From Staphylococcus sp. GSSP0090 (GTDB taxonomy: Bacteria; Bacillota; Bacilli; Staphylococcales; Staphylococcaceae): DNA of 64,000 nucleotides. Of the stretch, positions 19,135-28,910 are shown piece by piece (within the stretch, counting starts at the first letter, position 1; each line of letters opens with the position of its first letter). The stretch lies in NCBI RefSeq assembly GCF_013391405.1, contig NZ_JACBFD010000040.1, positions 1 through 64,000 of the forward strand. The letters run 5' to 3'. The notes under the pieces are model-generated. The model searched no databases, was not told the origin of the DNA, and saw only the letters and a program-made list of their open reading frames with translations. The translations under genes and the position numbers were made by a program.

Positions 19135-20124
19135 ATGTTACATAATAAATTAAATATTGCCAATTTAAATACACCAATTCAAAAATTAGAGCAATTAAGT
19201 GAGACATTAGGTAAAAATATTTATATTAAGCGAGATGATTATACTGGCTCAGAAATATCGGGTAATAAAGTACGTAAACTCGAGTATACCATTCAATATG
19301 TGTTAGATCATGGATATGACACAGTTATAACCACTGGAGCGATTACATCTAACCATGCGCGTGCCACTGCTGCTTTATGTGCTAAGTATAATGTAGCATG
19401 TCATCTTGTTCTAAGAGGTGACATGGCAGAATATGAAGGGAATCTATTTTTAGATGCCATGTTAGGTGCGCATATACATATTATTGAACCAACAAGTTCA
19501 AGAGAAGATGCGATGGATAAATTGTATAAGACGCTAGAAGGACAAGGCAAAACACCATTTTTAATTCCGGTAGGTGCATCGGATTGGATAGGCACACACG
19601 GTTATGTTAATGCTTATAATGAAATCATGAAGCAACAAGATGAGATGAAAATACACTTTGATTCAATCAATGTTGCTGTTGGTTCTGGAGGTACTTATGC
19701 CGGCCTTTGGTATGGCCACATGGTCAACAGGACAGCTACACAAATTATAGGTTATGCAGTAGACCAAAGTGCGAATGCATTTAAAAATAAAGTGATAGCG
19801 ATCATTCAGAACTTAGATGAAACGATTCAGTCATACGATACAATCAATATCAACGACGCTTATATTGGTCTGGGTTATGGTAAAGCAACGGATGAAGAAT
19901 TAGCATTCTATATCGATATTGCACAAAAAGAAGGCATCATACTAGACCCGACATATACTGGAAAAGCTTTTAAAGGCTTAGTTCATGAAATTAAATCTGG
20001 CGCATATGATAATCAAGAAAATATTTTATTCGTACATACAGGTGGGCTACAAGGTTACACCCAAGCAACACGATTACGTTTGAAAAATATGTTGCATCAA
20101 ATTGATCATACATTAACAGATTAA
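19135..20124 (+). CDS. PLP-dependent D-cysteine desulfhydrase / ACC deaminase family enzyme
   Basis: A 329-residue fold-type II PLP enzyme. The PLP lysine is in EISGNKVRKLEY (about residue 46), with TTGAITSNHARATAALC after it and a phosphate-binding glycine loop AVGSGGTYAGLWYG near 182. This matches D-cysteine desulfhydrase (DcyD) and 1-aminocyclopropane-1-carboxylate deaminase relatives. D-cysteine desulfhydrase makes pyruvate, ammonia and H2S. Several residues separate the two activities, and I cannot decide between them safely; DcyD-like is more usual in bacteria of this type. AAGGAG lies eight bases before the ATG. It is monocistronic. Confidence 0.8.
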   Translation: MLHNKLNIANLNTPIQKLEQLSETLGKNIYIKRDDYTGSEISGNKVRKLEYTIQYVLDHGYDTVITTGAITSNHARATAALCAKYNVACHLVLRGDMAEYEGNLFLDAMLGAHIHIIEPTSSREDAMDKLYKTLEGQGKTPFLIPVGASDWIGTHGYVNAYNEIMKQQDEMKIHFDSINVAVGSGGTYAGLWYGHMVNRTATQIIGYAVDQSANAFKNKVIAIIQNLDETIQSYDTININDAYIGLGYGKATDEELAFYIDIAQKEGIILDPTYTGKAFKGLVHEIKSGAYDNQENILFVHTGGLQGYTQATRLRLKNMLHQIDHTLTD

Positions 20125-20236
20125 TGTCATGTTATTTAAATGCTGAATATTAAACGGAAACATATGCAATTTCCTCAGTAAATACTTATAATGTATTTGA
20201 TAGATAAATTATATGAGCTTGAGGAGCGAAACATTT

Positions 20237-20644
20237 ATGACTGAAAGAAAATTAGTAGCTGAAAGAAATATTGAAGTGAATGGTTATGATATCGATGCAA
20301 TGGGCATCGTGAGTAATATCGTATATATAAGATGGTTTGAAGATTTACGAACAGATTTTATTAATCAATATATGCCTTACTCGGATATGATGAATCAGCA
20401 AATTTCACCTATTCTAATGCATACGGAAGCAGAATACAAAACACCCATTACAATACATGATCACCCAGTAGGGCGTTGTTATCTAGTAAAAGCAAGTAAA
20501 TTACGTTGGGAATTTGAGTTTGAAATTGAGTCTAAGGATGCTATTCATTGTCTAGGTAAACAAAGTGGTACATTTTTTGATTTACAGAAGAAAAAAGTAA
20601 CAAGATTACCGGAAGTATTTCAAACGATTTTAAGTGAAGCATAA
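20237..20644 (+). CDS. Acyl-CoA thioesterase, hot-dog fold (4HBT)
   Basis: A 135-residue protein of the 4-hydroxybenzoyl-CoA thioesterase superfamily. The N-terminal motif VNGYDIDAMGIVSNIVYIRW (about 15-35) fits the catalytic Asp and following helix of YbgC/FcbC-type enzymes, which hydrolyse short or medium acyl-CoA. GAGGAG at 20221-20226 is 10 bases before ATG 20237; the frame also opens at 20213 without a site. The substrate is unknown. Confidence 0.78.
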   Translation: MTERKLVAERNIEVNGYDIDAMGIVSNIVYIRWFEDLRTDFINQYMPYSDMMNQQISPILMHTEAEYKTPITIHDHPVGRCYLVKASKLRWEFEFEIESKDAIHCLGKQSGTFFDLQKKKVTRLPEVFQTILSEA

Positions 20645-20750
20645 TTGTGAAAATTGTAAGTACAATGCGACAATGAGCAAAATCATTGATTGACCTAAGT
20701 AATACAGTACATAATAGGGTTCAATTTATGTTGTAGAGGTGGTGTTCAAA

Positions 20751-21077
20751 ATGCCAAAAACATTAACATCGATAGAAGCGTTTCACGAGTTTATTTCAGA
20801 GCATAGTCTTGTGGTCATTCATATCATGAGAGACAATTGTAGTGTATGCCATGCCGTATTACCTCAAATTTCAGGCATAGTGAATGAGTTTCCTGAAGTG
20901 CCATTAGGTATAATTAATCAAAGTGAAGTAGAAGAGATAGCAGGAGAATTATCTATATTTACTGTACCTGTAGATTTAATATACTTTAATGGGAAAGAAA
21001 TGCATCGTCAAGGTCGTTTTATTGATATGCAACAATTTGAACATCAATTGACTTTGATGTATGAAAGTATGAGCTAG
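20751..21077 (+). CDS. Thioredoxin-like protein (YtpP-type)
   Basis: A 108-residue thioredoxin-fold protein. The active site is DNCSVCHAVLPQ (CSVC, about residues 29-32), with the cis-proline strand IFTVPVDLIYFNGKE near residue 70 (TVP). This is the size and layout of small cytosolic thioredoxin-like proteins such as B. subtilis YtpP/YdbP. It probably reduces protein disulfides, but its partner is unknown. AGAGGTGG lies before the ATG at 20751; the GTG at 20739 is inside that site and unlikely to be used. Confidence 0.8.
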   Translation: MPKTLTSIEAFHEFISEHSLVVIHIMRDNCSVCHAVLPQISGIVNEFPEVPLGIINQSEVEEIAGELSIFTVPVDLIYFNGKEMHRQGRFIDMQQFEHQLTLMYESMS

Positions 21078-21133
21078 TAGTAATATTTATAATAAGAACT
21101 AAAAAATGGGCACAATTCTATTGTTGATACAAC

Positions 21134-21180
21134 AAAGCATGCGCTTTACCAATATGGTATAGGGTATGCTTTTAATTTTA
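21134..21180 (+). terminator. Probable terminator of the thioredoxin-like gene
   Basis: AAAGCATGCGCTTTACC and GGTATAGGGTATGCTTT form an imperfect stem, followed by TAATTTTA. Confidence 0.55.
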
Positions 21181-21289
21181 ATCAAAAGAATTGTGTTAAA
21201 TTGAAAAGAGAGAAATTATATAAAATATTTCGCGAATGTAAAAAGTAATGTATGATAAAGATAATTTACAGCATTAAAGGGGGATGTTT

Positions 21290-21808
21290 ATGCGTATAGA
21301 AAGAATCTGTCCAAATGAAGCACAAGCACTTTATAATTGTATGAAAAAGATAGATCAAGAAACGCAATATATGCTTTACTTACCTGATGAAAGAAGTTTT
21401 GATAAAGATAAGCTGAGTGAAGATATCAAAAGAAATTTTTACATAGGTGTTAAAACAGATGACAATCAAATATTAGGATATCTATCAGTGCATATTAGTA
21501 CATTAGCTAAAGTGAGACATATCGGTTATATTGTGACGGGATTAATCAATGAATTTCATCAACAAGGCTTAGCAACGAAAATGTTTAATGAAACAATTAA
21601 ATGGGCAAAACGCAAAGGGTTAAGAAGATTAGAATTAACTGTTATTACTTCAAATAAACCAGCAGTAAGCTTTTACGAAAAGTTAGGTTTTAAAATTGAG
21701 GGCATTAAGCATGAATCTGTTTTTATGGAGAATCATTATTTTGATGAATTATATATGGCAATGATGCTACATCAGGATTTAAACAATAATTCGGAAAATA
21801 TATGGTAA
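21290..21808 (+). CDS. GNAT N-acetyltransferase
   Basis: A 172-residue acetyltransferase with the standard GNAT core: GYIVTGLINEFHQQGLATKM holds the acetyl-CoA loop (QQGLAT, about residue 90), and TSNKPAVSFYEKLGFKIEG is the conserved C-terminal strand-helix. It resembles ribosomal-alanine or spermidine-type enzymes in general shape, with no clear subfamily. AAAGGGGG at 21276-21283 favours ATG 21290 over the ATG at 21284 that overlaps the site. Single gene. Confidence 0.8.
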   Translation: MRIERICPNEAQALYNCMKKIDQETQYMLYLPDERSFDKDKLSEDIKRNFYIGVKTDDNQILGYLSVHISTLAKVRHIGYIVTGLINEFHQQGLATKMFNETIKWAKRKGLRRLELTVITSNKPAVSFYEKLGFKIEGIKHESVFMENHYFDELYMAMMLHQDLNNNSENIW

Positions 21809-21949
21809 TCACACATCGGAGTAATATATAAGATGAAGATATGAATAAATAATATACACACAATAAAGATAAGATAATACCTTTTATTAAAACGATTGTT
21901 CAATTTGTTATAAAATATATTTATAAGAAAGAACAAGGAGGATATCAAC

Positions 21950-22924
21950 ATGATTAGAAAATTGGCTACTATTGTTGGTATAGGTGTTGCTACATCATAC
22001 ATATATGCAAAAGTTAAAGAAAAACGAAGTTATAAAAGCTTTTTAGAGGAAATCATCCTAAGAGCAACAAAAATGAAAAGTACGTTTGAAAATGTCGAAA
22101 ATGCGCAACAAGCGTTAGACATGATAAAAGATGAAACGAAAGGCATATATAAAGGAACGGATTATTATTTCAAAAATAATGTTCAGACAACCACAATCGA
22201 AGGGTCTACAGTATATGTTGTCAATGATCACAATGATAGACAACAACCAGTCATTTTGTATATTCATGGTGGTGCTTGGTTCCAAAATCCATTGAAATAT
22301 CATTTTGATTTTATAGATTCACTGGCTGAAGTGTTAGATGCAAAAGTAATTATGCCAATTTATCCTAAAGTACCACATGCAACATATAAAGAAACTTTAT
22401 CTCTATTACAAACACTCTATGCGCAACTACTTAAGGAAGTAGAAAATGCACATCAAATCACAATAATGGGTGACTCAGCAGGTGGTCAAATCGCTTTATC
22501 ATTTGCACAATACATTAAAACATTAAACTTAGTACAACCGAGTAACATTGTACTGTTATCTCCCGTACTTGACGCAACATTTTCAAACCCGGAAGCGAAG
22601 ATTTATGAAAAAATTGATCCAATGCTTGCAATCGAAGGTAGTAAATATTTTATAAAATTGTGGGCAAATGAGCTTGATTTGACAGATTGGCGTGTATCCC
22701 CTATATTTGGCGATCTTGAAGGGCTTGGACATATCACCATTTCAATAGGAACGAAAGAAACCTTGTATCCAGACGCAGTGAAATTATCCAATATGCTGAA
22801 TGCTCAACATATTCAACATGATTTCATACCAGGTTATAATTTATTCCACATACACCCTATTTTTCCAATACCAGAAAAAGATCAATTTATCGAGACAATT
22901 AACAAAATTATCAAGAAGCATTAA
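21950..22924 (+). CDS. Membrane-anchored alpha/beta hydrolase (HSL-type esterase)
   Basis: A 324-residue hydrolase of the hormone-sensitive-lipase group. A short N-terminal hydrophobic segment (LATIVGIGVATSYIYA) could be a membrane anchor. The oxyanion motif HGG is in LYIHGGAWFQNP (about 105), the nucleophile serine in MGDSAGGQIALSF (about 178), an Asp candidate in the region around 270, and a His in NLFHIHPIFPIP near 302. Such enzymes cleave short-chain esters; the natural substrate is unknown. AAGGAGGATATC gives a clear ribosome binding site. It is closed by a strong terminator. Confidence 0.85.
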   Translation: MIRKLATIVGIGVATSYIYAKVKEKRSYKSFLEEIILRATKMKSTFENVENAQQALDMIKDETKGIYKGTDYYFKNNVQTTTIEGSTVYVVNDHNDRQQPVILYIHGGAWFQNPLKYHFDFIDSLAEVLDAKVIMPIYPKVPHATYKETLSLLQTLYAQLLKEVENAHQITIMGDSAGGQIALSFAQYIKTLNLVQPSNIVLLSPVLDATFSNPEAKIYEKIDPMLAIEGSKYFIKLWANELDLTDWRVSPIFGDLEGLGHITISIGTKETLYPDAVKLSNMLNAQHIQHDFIPGYNLFHIHPIFPIPEKDQFIETINKIIKKH

Positions 22925-22962
22925 ATTGATTAGCTAAATATTTAGCAATGATGCGCGCATCG

Positions 22963-23002
22963 AAAAAGAACTCGTCCGTATATTGTGGACGAGTTCTTTT
23001 TA
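22963..23002. terminator. Bidirectional terminator between hydrolase and DMT transporter
   Basis: AAAAAGAACTCGTCC / GGACGAGTTCTTTTT, a 15-bp perfect stem with an 8-base loop, flanked by A and T runs; it serves both convergent genes. Confidence 0.9.
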
Positions 23003-23055
23003 ATGACGATGACTTTTGGCATGCCAGTGCTTTGATGCTTATTTCCAAAGGTATT

Positions 23056-23964
23056 TTAACTTTCTTTATCTTTTTTTAATGAAAGGACTAATATTAAAAT
23101 AATAATAAGTACAATACCTAATAGTTGGAATGGTAAAAAGACAACCTTTAACCAGAGTGCACTTGCAACAATAGCCATTACCGGTTCTATTGTCCCAAAA
23201 AGGGTGGTTTCTTTGGCAGACAAATAATTTAAACTTTTAATAAAGAAGAAAAATGCCATTGTCGTACCTAAAATAATACCGAACGCCAAATATATGAGCA
23301 CTTGTACATCCATATTAGAAACAGTGAATTGCCAAATAGGCGCTTTAAAATTCATTAAGATACCGGATATGAGCATCGCCCAACCAACGACTAAGATTGC
23401 TGGGAATTTGGATAATAGCTTATTAGCATAAATAGTATAGAAGGCTAAGGATAAACCAGAGATAATTCCCCAAATGATACTTGAGCTTGAAACCATCAGA
23501 TTGTCGATTGAACCATTAGTTAATAATAAGAAGGTTCCTGTAAGTGTTAACAATATTGCGATAAAATCGAATAATTTAAAGGTTTCTTTTTTACGTATGA
23601 TAAACCACAAAATAATATAAACAGGTGCAATGTATTGTAGTAAGGTTGCAACGGCAGCATTACCATAATTAATGGATGCCATGTAAGCATATTGGACAAG
23701 TAACATACCTAAAGTTGAAAATATAAGTAACTGTATTGTGCTGGTTATATGACGAAATACAATAAATATGGACTGTCTTGGATTAAGTATTTTAAATATA
23801 ATTAATAGTAGGCAACCACTTATTAAGAGGCGAGCAGTAACATACCAGTTAATATCGATGTCTTGATATTTAAATAAATAATCAGAAACTGTACCACCTA
23901 ATCCCCAAAAAGATGCCCCTAATATCGCTAATATGATGCCGAGATAACGAGATTGTTGTTTCAT
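23056..23964 (-). CDS. EamA/DMT family transporter
   Basis: A 302-residue inner membrane protein with about ten hydrophobic segments arranged as two EamA repeats. The first begins GIILAILGASFWGLGGTVSD, and the second near residue 150 begins with SSSIIWGIISGLSLAFYTIYA. The conserved Pro/Glu helix motif, ETTLFGTIEPVMAIVASALW, lies near 250. Members export or import amino acids, nucleosides or other metabolites; the cargo is unknown. AAAGGTGATAAA precedes the ATG. It is divergent from an AraC regulator over a 103-base gap, so that regulator may control it. Confidence 0.87.
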   Translation of the reverse strand: MKQQSRYLGIILAILGASFWGLGGTVSDYLFKYQDIDINWYVTARLLISGCLLLIIFKILNPRQSIFIVFRHITSTIQLLIFSTLGMLLVQYAYMASINYGNAAVATLLQYIAPVYIILWFIIRKKETFKLFDFIAILLTLTGTFLLLTNGSIDNLMVSSSSIIWGIISGLSLAFYTIYANKLLSKFPAILVVGWAMLISGILMNFKAPIWQFTVSNMDVQVLIYLAFGIILGTTMAFFFFIKSLNYLSAKETTLFGTIEPVMAIVASALWLKVVFLPFQLLGIVLIIILILVLSLKKDKES

Positions 23965-24067
23965 TTTATCACCTTTAATTTATTAATATATTAAAATATA
24001 ACGTACTTATAGTTGATATAATACAAATAAATGCTTTAAAATTATCAATATATTGAGGTGATGACTT

Positions 24068-24964
24068 ATGTATAAAGGCATTGTTATTGAAGATAATGGA
24101 GAAGAGCGCATTCGATACCCAGATGAATATTGGCAACATATTGTATTAAAAACAAAATTAGATCACACGTTTATGGAACAGATACCTATACATTGGCATA
24201 GTGCATTGCAATTTGTATTTGTACTACATGGTACATTGAATATTCGCATTAGCGACAAAAATATTGTATTAAATACAGGTGAGGGTATCTTCATTAATTC
24301 GAATATTGTACATGAGATACAAGGACTTGAAAATATAAGTGAATTTTATTGCTGGAACATTGAAATACCAGATATTGCTAGTTATCTGGAATATAAATAT
24401 ATAAGTTATGTATCTCAGCAAGCTGAAATGATACCTTACATACATTTATCTCATAAAAATGTGAGGCAACGTGAATTACTCGCAGATATAGAAAGTGTTG
24501 GAAATATTTATCAAAAACAAGCGATGCATTTTAAACTGGATATCATGCTTTATTTTTATAAGATACTGAAATGGCTTGTACAATATATGGAACAGCAGCC
24601 AGCTGAATTAACATACTATTTTGATGATAGAGTCAAGCAAATGATGTCTTATATACATAAACATTTTCAAGATAAAATCACTTTGTGTCATCTAAGTCAA
24701 AGTGTGTATTTAAGCGAAGCGGAAGCGATAAGGTTATTTAAAAAATATGTAAAACAAACGCCATTTGAATATCTTCTCCGATATAGATTAGAGCAAAGCA
24801 AATATGTGCTCGATAAAGATAAACGATCTACTATTACAGAAATAGCGATGGCTTGTGGATTCTCAACTACGAGTTACTTTATCAAAGTATTTAAAGTACG
24901 TTATGGTATGACACCAAAGCAATATCAAAAATATCAGCATATAAATGAACTTCATCGTAAATAG
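24068..24964 (+). CDS. AraC family transcriptional regulator with cupin domain
   Basis: A 298-residue regulator. The N-terminal cupin half (about 1-150) shows IHWHSALQFVFVLHGTLNIR and the NTGEGIFINSNIVHEIQG strand. The C-terminal half carries the double helix-turn-helix: ITLCHLSQSVYLSEAEAIRL then a second HTH ending TTSYFIKVFKVRYGMTPKQY. The order and length are those of sugar-type AraC activators. GAGGTG sits eight bases before the ATG. The best candidate target is the divergent DMT transporter; the ligand is unknown. Confidence 0.88.
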   Translation: MYKGIVIEDNGEERIRYPDEYWQHIVLKTKLDHTFMEQIPIHWHSALQFVFVLHGTLNIRISDKNIVLNTGEGIFINSNIVHEIQGLENISEFYCWNIEIPDIASYLEYKYISYVSQQAEMIPYIHLSHKNVRQRELLADIESVGNIYQKQAMHFKLDIMLYFYKILKWLVQYMEQQPAELTYYFDDRVKQMMSYIHKHFQDKITLCHLSQSVYLSEAEAIRLFKKYVKQTPFEYLLRYRLEQSKYVLDKDKRSTITEIAMACGFSTTSYFIKVFKVRYGMTPKQYQKYQHINELHRK

Positions 24965-24984
24965 TTAAATAAGAAATCTATACG

Positions 24985-25048
24985 AGAAAAAATATACGCG
25001 TTACAAAATAGACACGAGTAAAGTGAAAATTTGTAGCGCGTATATTGC
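24985..25048 (-). terminator. Terminator of the first M20 peptidase gene
   Basis: On the minus strand, AATATACGCGCTACAAA pairs with TTTGTAACGCGTATATT and ends in TTTTTT (plus-strand A run at 24986-24992). It is also downstream of the AraC gene. Confidence 0.65.
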
Positions 25049-25125
25049 TGCTGTGACTTATAAATATACGTGGTTTTATTTGAGCGATCTAGTAAAACTA
25101 AGCAATTTGGATATTACTTACTAAA

Positions 25126-26283
25126 TTATTTCAGGTTTTTCAAATAAGTAGGGAAAAATTCTGTATACAAATCTATAAATGTAAGGTAAACGTCTTTTTC
25201 AACATATTCATCAACTTGGTGTGCCTGATGTATTAATCCCGGACCGTACATAATGAATGAAAAGTCTTCATCCTTATCGACTAGTAAATCGGATGCATCC
25301 GTTACACCAGGTGACGCTTCAAGCGGTAAATCTGAATTTAAATATTTTTCACCTAATTCATGTGCTAATGAAGCCAATTTATTTTCACCTGTGGTATATA
25401 CGGGTGGTCTTGACATATAAGTGTCAATTTCAATATCTGTTTTATCATTTTCAACTTGTTTCAAAATTTCATTAAAATAAGTGATGAATTGATCGTTATC
25501 ATGCTCTGGAATCGTGCGGATATTGAATTCGGATTCTGCATGTTCTGGAATAGAATTGACTTGATTTCCGCCATTGAAAATAGTTGCATTCATTAACGCA
25601 TTACCTAATAAATCGTTACGTTGGTCAAAGTTTTTAAAGCCTTCATCTGCTTTGTAAACAAATTTTACAAGTGGTGAAATTGCATTGAAACCAAGGTGTG
25701 GCATTGAACTATGGGACGCTTTACCTCTTGAAATAACGCGAATGTCCATAGAACCTTTATGCGCATATATGATTCGATCTTGTGAAGGTTCAGCGATGAC
25801 AAGTGCTGATACATCAGTCATATAACCTTGATCTTGAAACGCTTTGGCACCTTCACCAACAATCTCTTCACCTGCGGTCGCAAGTAAACGAATTCTACCA
25901 TATTCTAATAAGCCTTGATTATGTATATCAATTAAGCTTAATACTAAAGCTGCTAAACCTGATTTCATATCTGCAGCACCACGACCATGTAGTTTGCCAT
26001 CAACTTCAGTTAATTTGAATGGGTTAAATCTCCATTTTTTAATATCGCCGGCTGAAACGACATCCATATGTCCTGAAATACCTAGGACTGGCCCCGATTC
26101 ACCAATTTCAGCGACTAGATTTGCACGTGTATCGTTGATTTTAACAATCTTAGCATCAATACCATGTTGCGAGAGTAAGTCTTTTAAATAATTACAAACT
26201 TCTATTTCATTGTCATTAACTGATTTAATCGCAACTAAATCCTCTAGAATTTGAACTTTTTCAGCTTCTGTAAATTTACTCAT
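25126..26283 (-). CDS. M20 family metallopeptidase (ArgE/DapE-like), copy 1
   Basis: A 385-residue zinc deacylase or dipeptidase of the M20 family. Zinc ligands are seen in LGISGHMDVVSAGD (His, about 72), HGRGAADMKSGLAALVL (Asp, about 104) and ATAGEEIVGEGAK (catalytic Glu, about 139); a dimerisation domain follows, with HKGSMDIRVISRGKASHSSM. Annotated relatives are called succinyl-diaminopimelate desuccinylase, but in staphylococci such standalone genes have unproven substrates. The frame opens 44 codons earlier, but AAAGGGG before ATG 26283 gives the conserved start MSKFTEAEKVQIL. A close paralogue lies at 51454-52623. Confidence 0.85.
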   Translation of the reverse strand: MSKFTEAEKVQILEDLVAIKSVNDNEIEVCNYLKDLLSQHGIDAKIVKINDTRANLVAEIGESGPVLGISGHMDVVSAGDIKKWRFNPFKLTEVDGKLHGRGAADMKSGLAALVLSLIDIHNQGLLEYGRIRLLATAGEEIVGEGAKAFQDQGYMTDVSALVIAEPSQDRIIYAHKGSMDIRVISRGKASHSSMPHLGFNAISPLVKFVYKADEGFKNFDQRNDLLGNALMNATIFNGGNQVNSIPEHAESEFNIRTIPEHDNDQFITYFNEILKQVENDKTDIEIDTYMSRPPVYTTGENKLASLAHELGEKYLNSDLPLEASPGVTDASDLLVDKDEDFSFIMYGPGLIHQAHQVDEYVEKDVYLTFIDLYTEFFPTYLKNLK

Positions 26284-26513
26284 AACTAAAAACCCCTTTT
26301 CAATAAATAAACAAATTCTGTAAATCATCTTAATTATACCGAATATTTTGAATTTATTATAATTTTTAGGTTTTAACTGAATAATGAAGTTGGTATCAGA
26401 TACGTTCAGAAGCACTTGTCATCCTTTGGAGGTGATTCAATACAAATATTCAAAAGCATTACTAATTTATTTAAAAGTAGGTTTTCAATCCATGTGTTAT
26501 ATAACGAAAAAAA

Positions 26514-26846
26514 TCATACATGGTTTTTAGATATTGAGTTATCTAAAGACCATGTATGAAGGTGAGCGTCTTGCATAGAAGACAGTTTATTTGAAATTGT
26601 TTCAATACTTGATTGTGAGTTTTTTGGAATATTATCTGAAGTTGATGTATTGGATTCTGATGATTTTGAAGTGTTGTTAATATAATCTACATTTTCAATG
26701 TTTTTTGAGTTGTCCGTATCTAGCACAGAACCTCTCATATCATTCCCTTGAAAACTACCAACTAAAATCATAATTAGATAGCTACAACAAATAATGGCAA
26801 CTACTGCAAGATAAATTGAAACTACTAATTTTACTGACTTACTCAT
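26514..26846 (-). CDS. Small hypothetical membrane-anchored protein
   Basis: A 110-residue product with one strong N-terminal membrane segment (VVSIYLAVVAIICCSYLIMI, about 6-30) and a Ser/Asn/Thr-rich, probably disordered tail that should face outward. AGGAGG lies seven bases before the ATG at 26846. No family recognised. It is transcribed away from the cap operon and could share its upstream region, but nothing in the sequence ties the two together. Confidence 0.6.
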   Translation of the reverse strand: MSKSVKLVVSIYLAVVAIICCSYLIMILVGSFQGNDMRGSVLDTDNSKNIENVDYINNTSKSSESNTSTSDNIPKNSQSSIETISNKLSSMQDAHLHTWSLDNSISKNHV

Positions 26847-27283
26847 AAACTGCCTCCTAAACATTTATTAGTATATGTCTTAATACATACAAGATAACAT
26901 TTGATTTTTAATATCATGTAAAGTTGTCGTAAATATTATATTTTTGTTTTCTGAAAAATGTTTCGATTGAGTAAAAATATTTTTGAAAAATAACCAAAAA
27001 AATATTTACTTTTAAAAAAACTAAAACATTGTTATGATAGCATTCGTTGATTGAAATCAATATATTTTACATGCAATGTAAATGTGAATTTACATTTAAT
27101 TAACACTTAATTCAAACAGTTTATATTAAATCAATAACTGCGTGATAGGATGGCTTTATTGAATGGTGAAGCGTGGGAATGGGACAGACATCTATTTTTG
27201 TCCTAGACTCTTATAACTCATATGTTTTGCCTTTAAATATATACATAAAATTTAATAGTCTGAAGTGAAAAGAGGGACAAAAT
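26847..27283. other. Long AT-rich intergenic region before the cap operon
   Basis: About 440 bases with no convincing gene, between the divergent small membrane gene and capB. A CodY-like box with three mismatches (26945-26959, TGTTTTCTGAAAAAT) may be present. At 27181-27203 GGGACAGACATCTATTTTTG begins a small hairpin (GGACA/TGTCC) that carries the AGACATCTAT core found in other hairpins of this window. The cap promoter must lie here, but several TATAAT-like strings in this AT-rich DNA prevent a firm choice. Confidence 0.4.
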
Positions 27284-28441
27284 TTGCTACTAATCGTTAT
27301 TTGTGTAGGTTTGATTCTATGGTTAGGAATTGTTGAGAAAAGACAGCATGCTGACAGATTAGAAAAAATTCCTATTCGTATCAATATAAATGGTATTAGA
27401 GGTAAATCAACTATTACAAGATTGATTTATAGTATTTTACGTGAAGATCAGTATCGTGTTATAGGCAAGACAACAGGTACAGACGCTCGGATGATGTATT
27501 GGTTTACACCTAGAGAATATCCAGTTTACAGAAAACCTCAAGGCGCTAACATTGGTGAACAGCGTGACATTATAAAGAAGGTTGTTAAACAAAAGGCAAA
27601 TGCCCTCGTAAATGAGTGTATGGCAGTAAATCCTGATTACCAGATAACCTTCCAAAAAGAATTGGTAAAGGCCAACATTGGCGTTATCGTTAATGTTATG
27701 GAGGATCACATGGATGTCTTAGGGCCTACGTTAGACGAGGTAGCTGAAGCATTTACAGCGACGATTCCTTATAAAGGTCATCTTATTGTTATGAAAGATG
27801 ATTACACAGACTTTTTCGCTAAAGTAGCCAAAAGGCGTAAGACGAAATTGATCGTTGTTAATAAGGAAGAAGTACCTGAATCATTCTTAAGGAAATTCGG
27901 TTACATTGTTTTTCCAGACAATGTTGCAATCGCAATGGGTGTAGCTGAGGCACTTGGCATCAACAGAGAAGTTGCCTTACAAGGTATGTTGAATGCACCA
28001 CCAGATGTCGGCGCGGTTGAAGTGAAATACTATAATGCGAATCATTCAACAAATGTTTATGTCAATGCATTTGCAGCCAATGAACCGCAGTCTACAAAAG
28101 CAATTTTAAACAAAGTTGAAACTTATAATTATCCTTACAACAAAATTGTTCTTATATTAAATTGTCGTTCAGACAGAATTGATAGAACAAGACAGTTCTG
28201 TGAAGACTTTATTACAGATGTTGAATTCGATACTTTGATTTGTACAGGAAAGAGTACGCAGATGGTAACGGACGTAATGAAAGGATTGCCTGATAAAAAA
28301 TATTTGAACTTTGAAGGCAAGGATATTAAAGAGGTTGAACGCGCAGTTTATGAAGAATCTCAAAATGCCTTGATGTTCTGTGTAGGTAATATTCACGGAC
28401 CAGGTAAACAAATAGCAGAGTATATAGAAGGGATCAAATAA
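27284..28441 (+). CDS. capB: Poly-gamma-glutamate synthase subunit CapB
   Basis: ATP-dependent ligase that joins glutamates through the gamma-carboxyl to make the PGA polymer. The 385-residue protein has an N-terminal membrane segment (VICVGLILWLGIVEK) and then a Mur-ligase-like core: P-loop in ININGIRGKSTITRLI (about 38-45), NVMEDHMDVLGPT near 140, and VNAFAANEPQSTKAIL with the metal-site region. It matches CapB/PgsB of Bacillus and S. epidermidis. The start is a TTG at 27284 with AGAGGGA upstream. It heads a tight five-gene operon. Confidence 0.94.
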   Translation: MLLIVICVGLILWLGIVEKRQHADRLEKIPIRININGIRGKSTITRLIYSILREDQYRVIGKTTGTDARMMYWFTPREYPVYRKPQGANIGEQRDIIKKVVKQKANALVNECMAVNPDYQITFQKELVKANIGVIVNVMEDHMDVLGPTLDEVAEAFTATIPYKGHLIVMKDDYTDFFAKVAKRRKTKLIVVNKEEVPESFLRKFGYIVFPDNVAIAMGVAEALGINREVALQGMLNAPPDVGAVEVKYYNANHSTNVYVNAFAANEPQSTKAILNKVETYNYPYNKIVLILNCRSDRIDRTRQFCEDFITDVEFDTLICTGKSTQMVTDVMKGLPDKKYLNFEGKDIKEVERAVYEESQNALMFCVGNIHGPGKQIAEYIEGIK

Positions 28442-28442
28442 T

Positions 28443-28895
28443 ATGATAGGTTCAGAGTTATATTTTTCATTATTTGTAGGCATCGTATTAAGTTTAATAT
28501 TTGCCGAAAAATTTGGTATCAGTCCTGCTGGTTTAGTAGTACCAGGATATTTAGCTTTAATATTTGATCAGCCGATCATGTTATTATCCGTACTGATTAT
28601 TAGTTGTATTACATACTTCATCGTGAACCATGGTATTAGTCGTATCGTGATTCTGTACGGACGTAGAAAATTTGCCGCGATGATACTAACAGGTATGGTA
28701 TTGAAATTTGTGTTTGATTTAATTTATCCGCTAAGTCCATTTCAAATGGTAGAGATGTCAGGTATTGGTGTTGTAATACCAGGTATCATAGCTAATACGA
28801 TTCAAAAACAAGGTGTCATTATTACATTGTCAACTTGTATGTTACTCACATGTATTACTTACGTCATCTTATTCTTTTACAGCTTTATCAACTAG
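28443..28895 (+). CDS. capC: Poly-gamma-glutamate synthase subunit CapC
   Basis: A 150-residue membrane protein of the CapC/PgsC family, with four to five hydrophobic segments and the typical FGISPAGLVVPGYLALIFDQ motif near residue 25 and GIGVVIPGIIANTIQKQG near 105. It forms the membrane synthase with CapB. The start codon is one base after the capB stop, so translation is coupled. Confidence 0.95.
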   Translation: MIGSELYFSLFVGIVLSLIFAEKFGISPAGLVVPGYLALIFDQPIMLLSVLIISCITYFIVNHGISRIVILYGRRKFAAMILTGMVLKFVFDLIYPLSPFQMVEMSGIGVVIPGIIANTIQKQGVIITLSTCMLLTCITYVILFFYSFIN

Positions 28896-28910
28896 TAAGG
28901 AGCTTGGATT

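Noticed and set aside
27181-27203. Hairpin before capB taken as an attenuator
   Set aside because: The stem is only five base pairs with no proper T-run after it, so it is noted as a repeat core, not a regulatory terminator.
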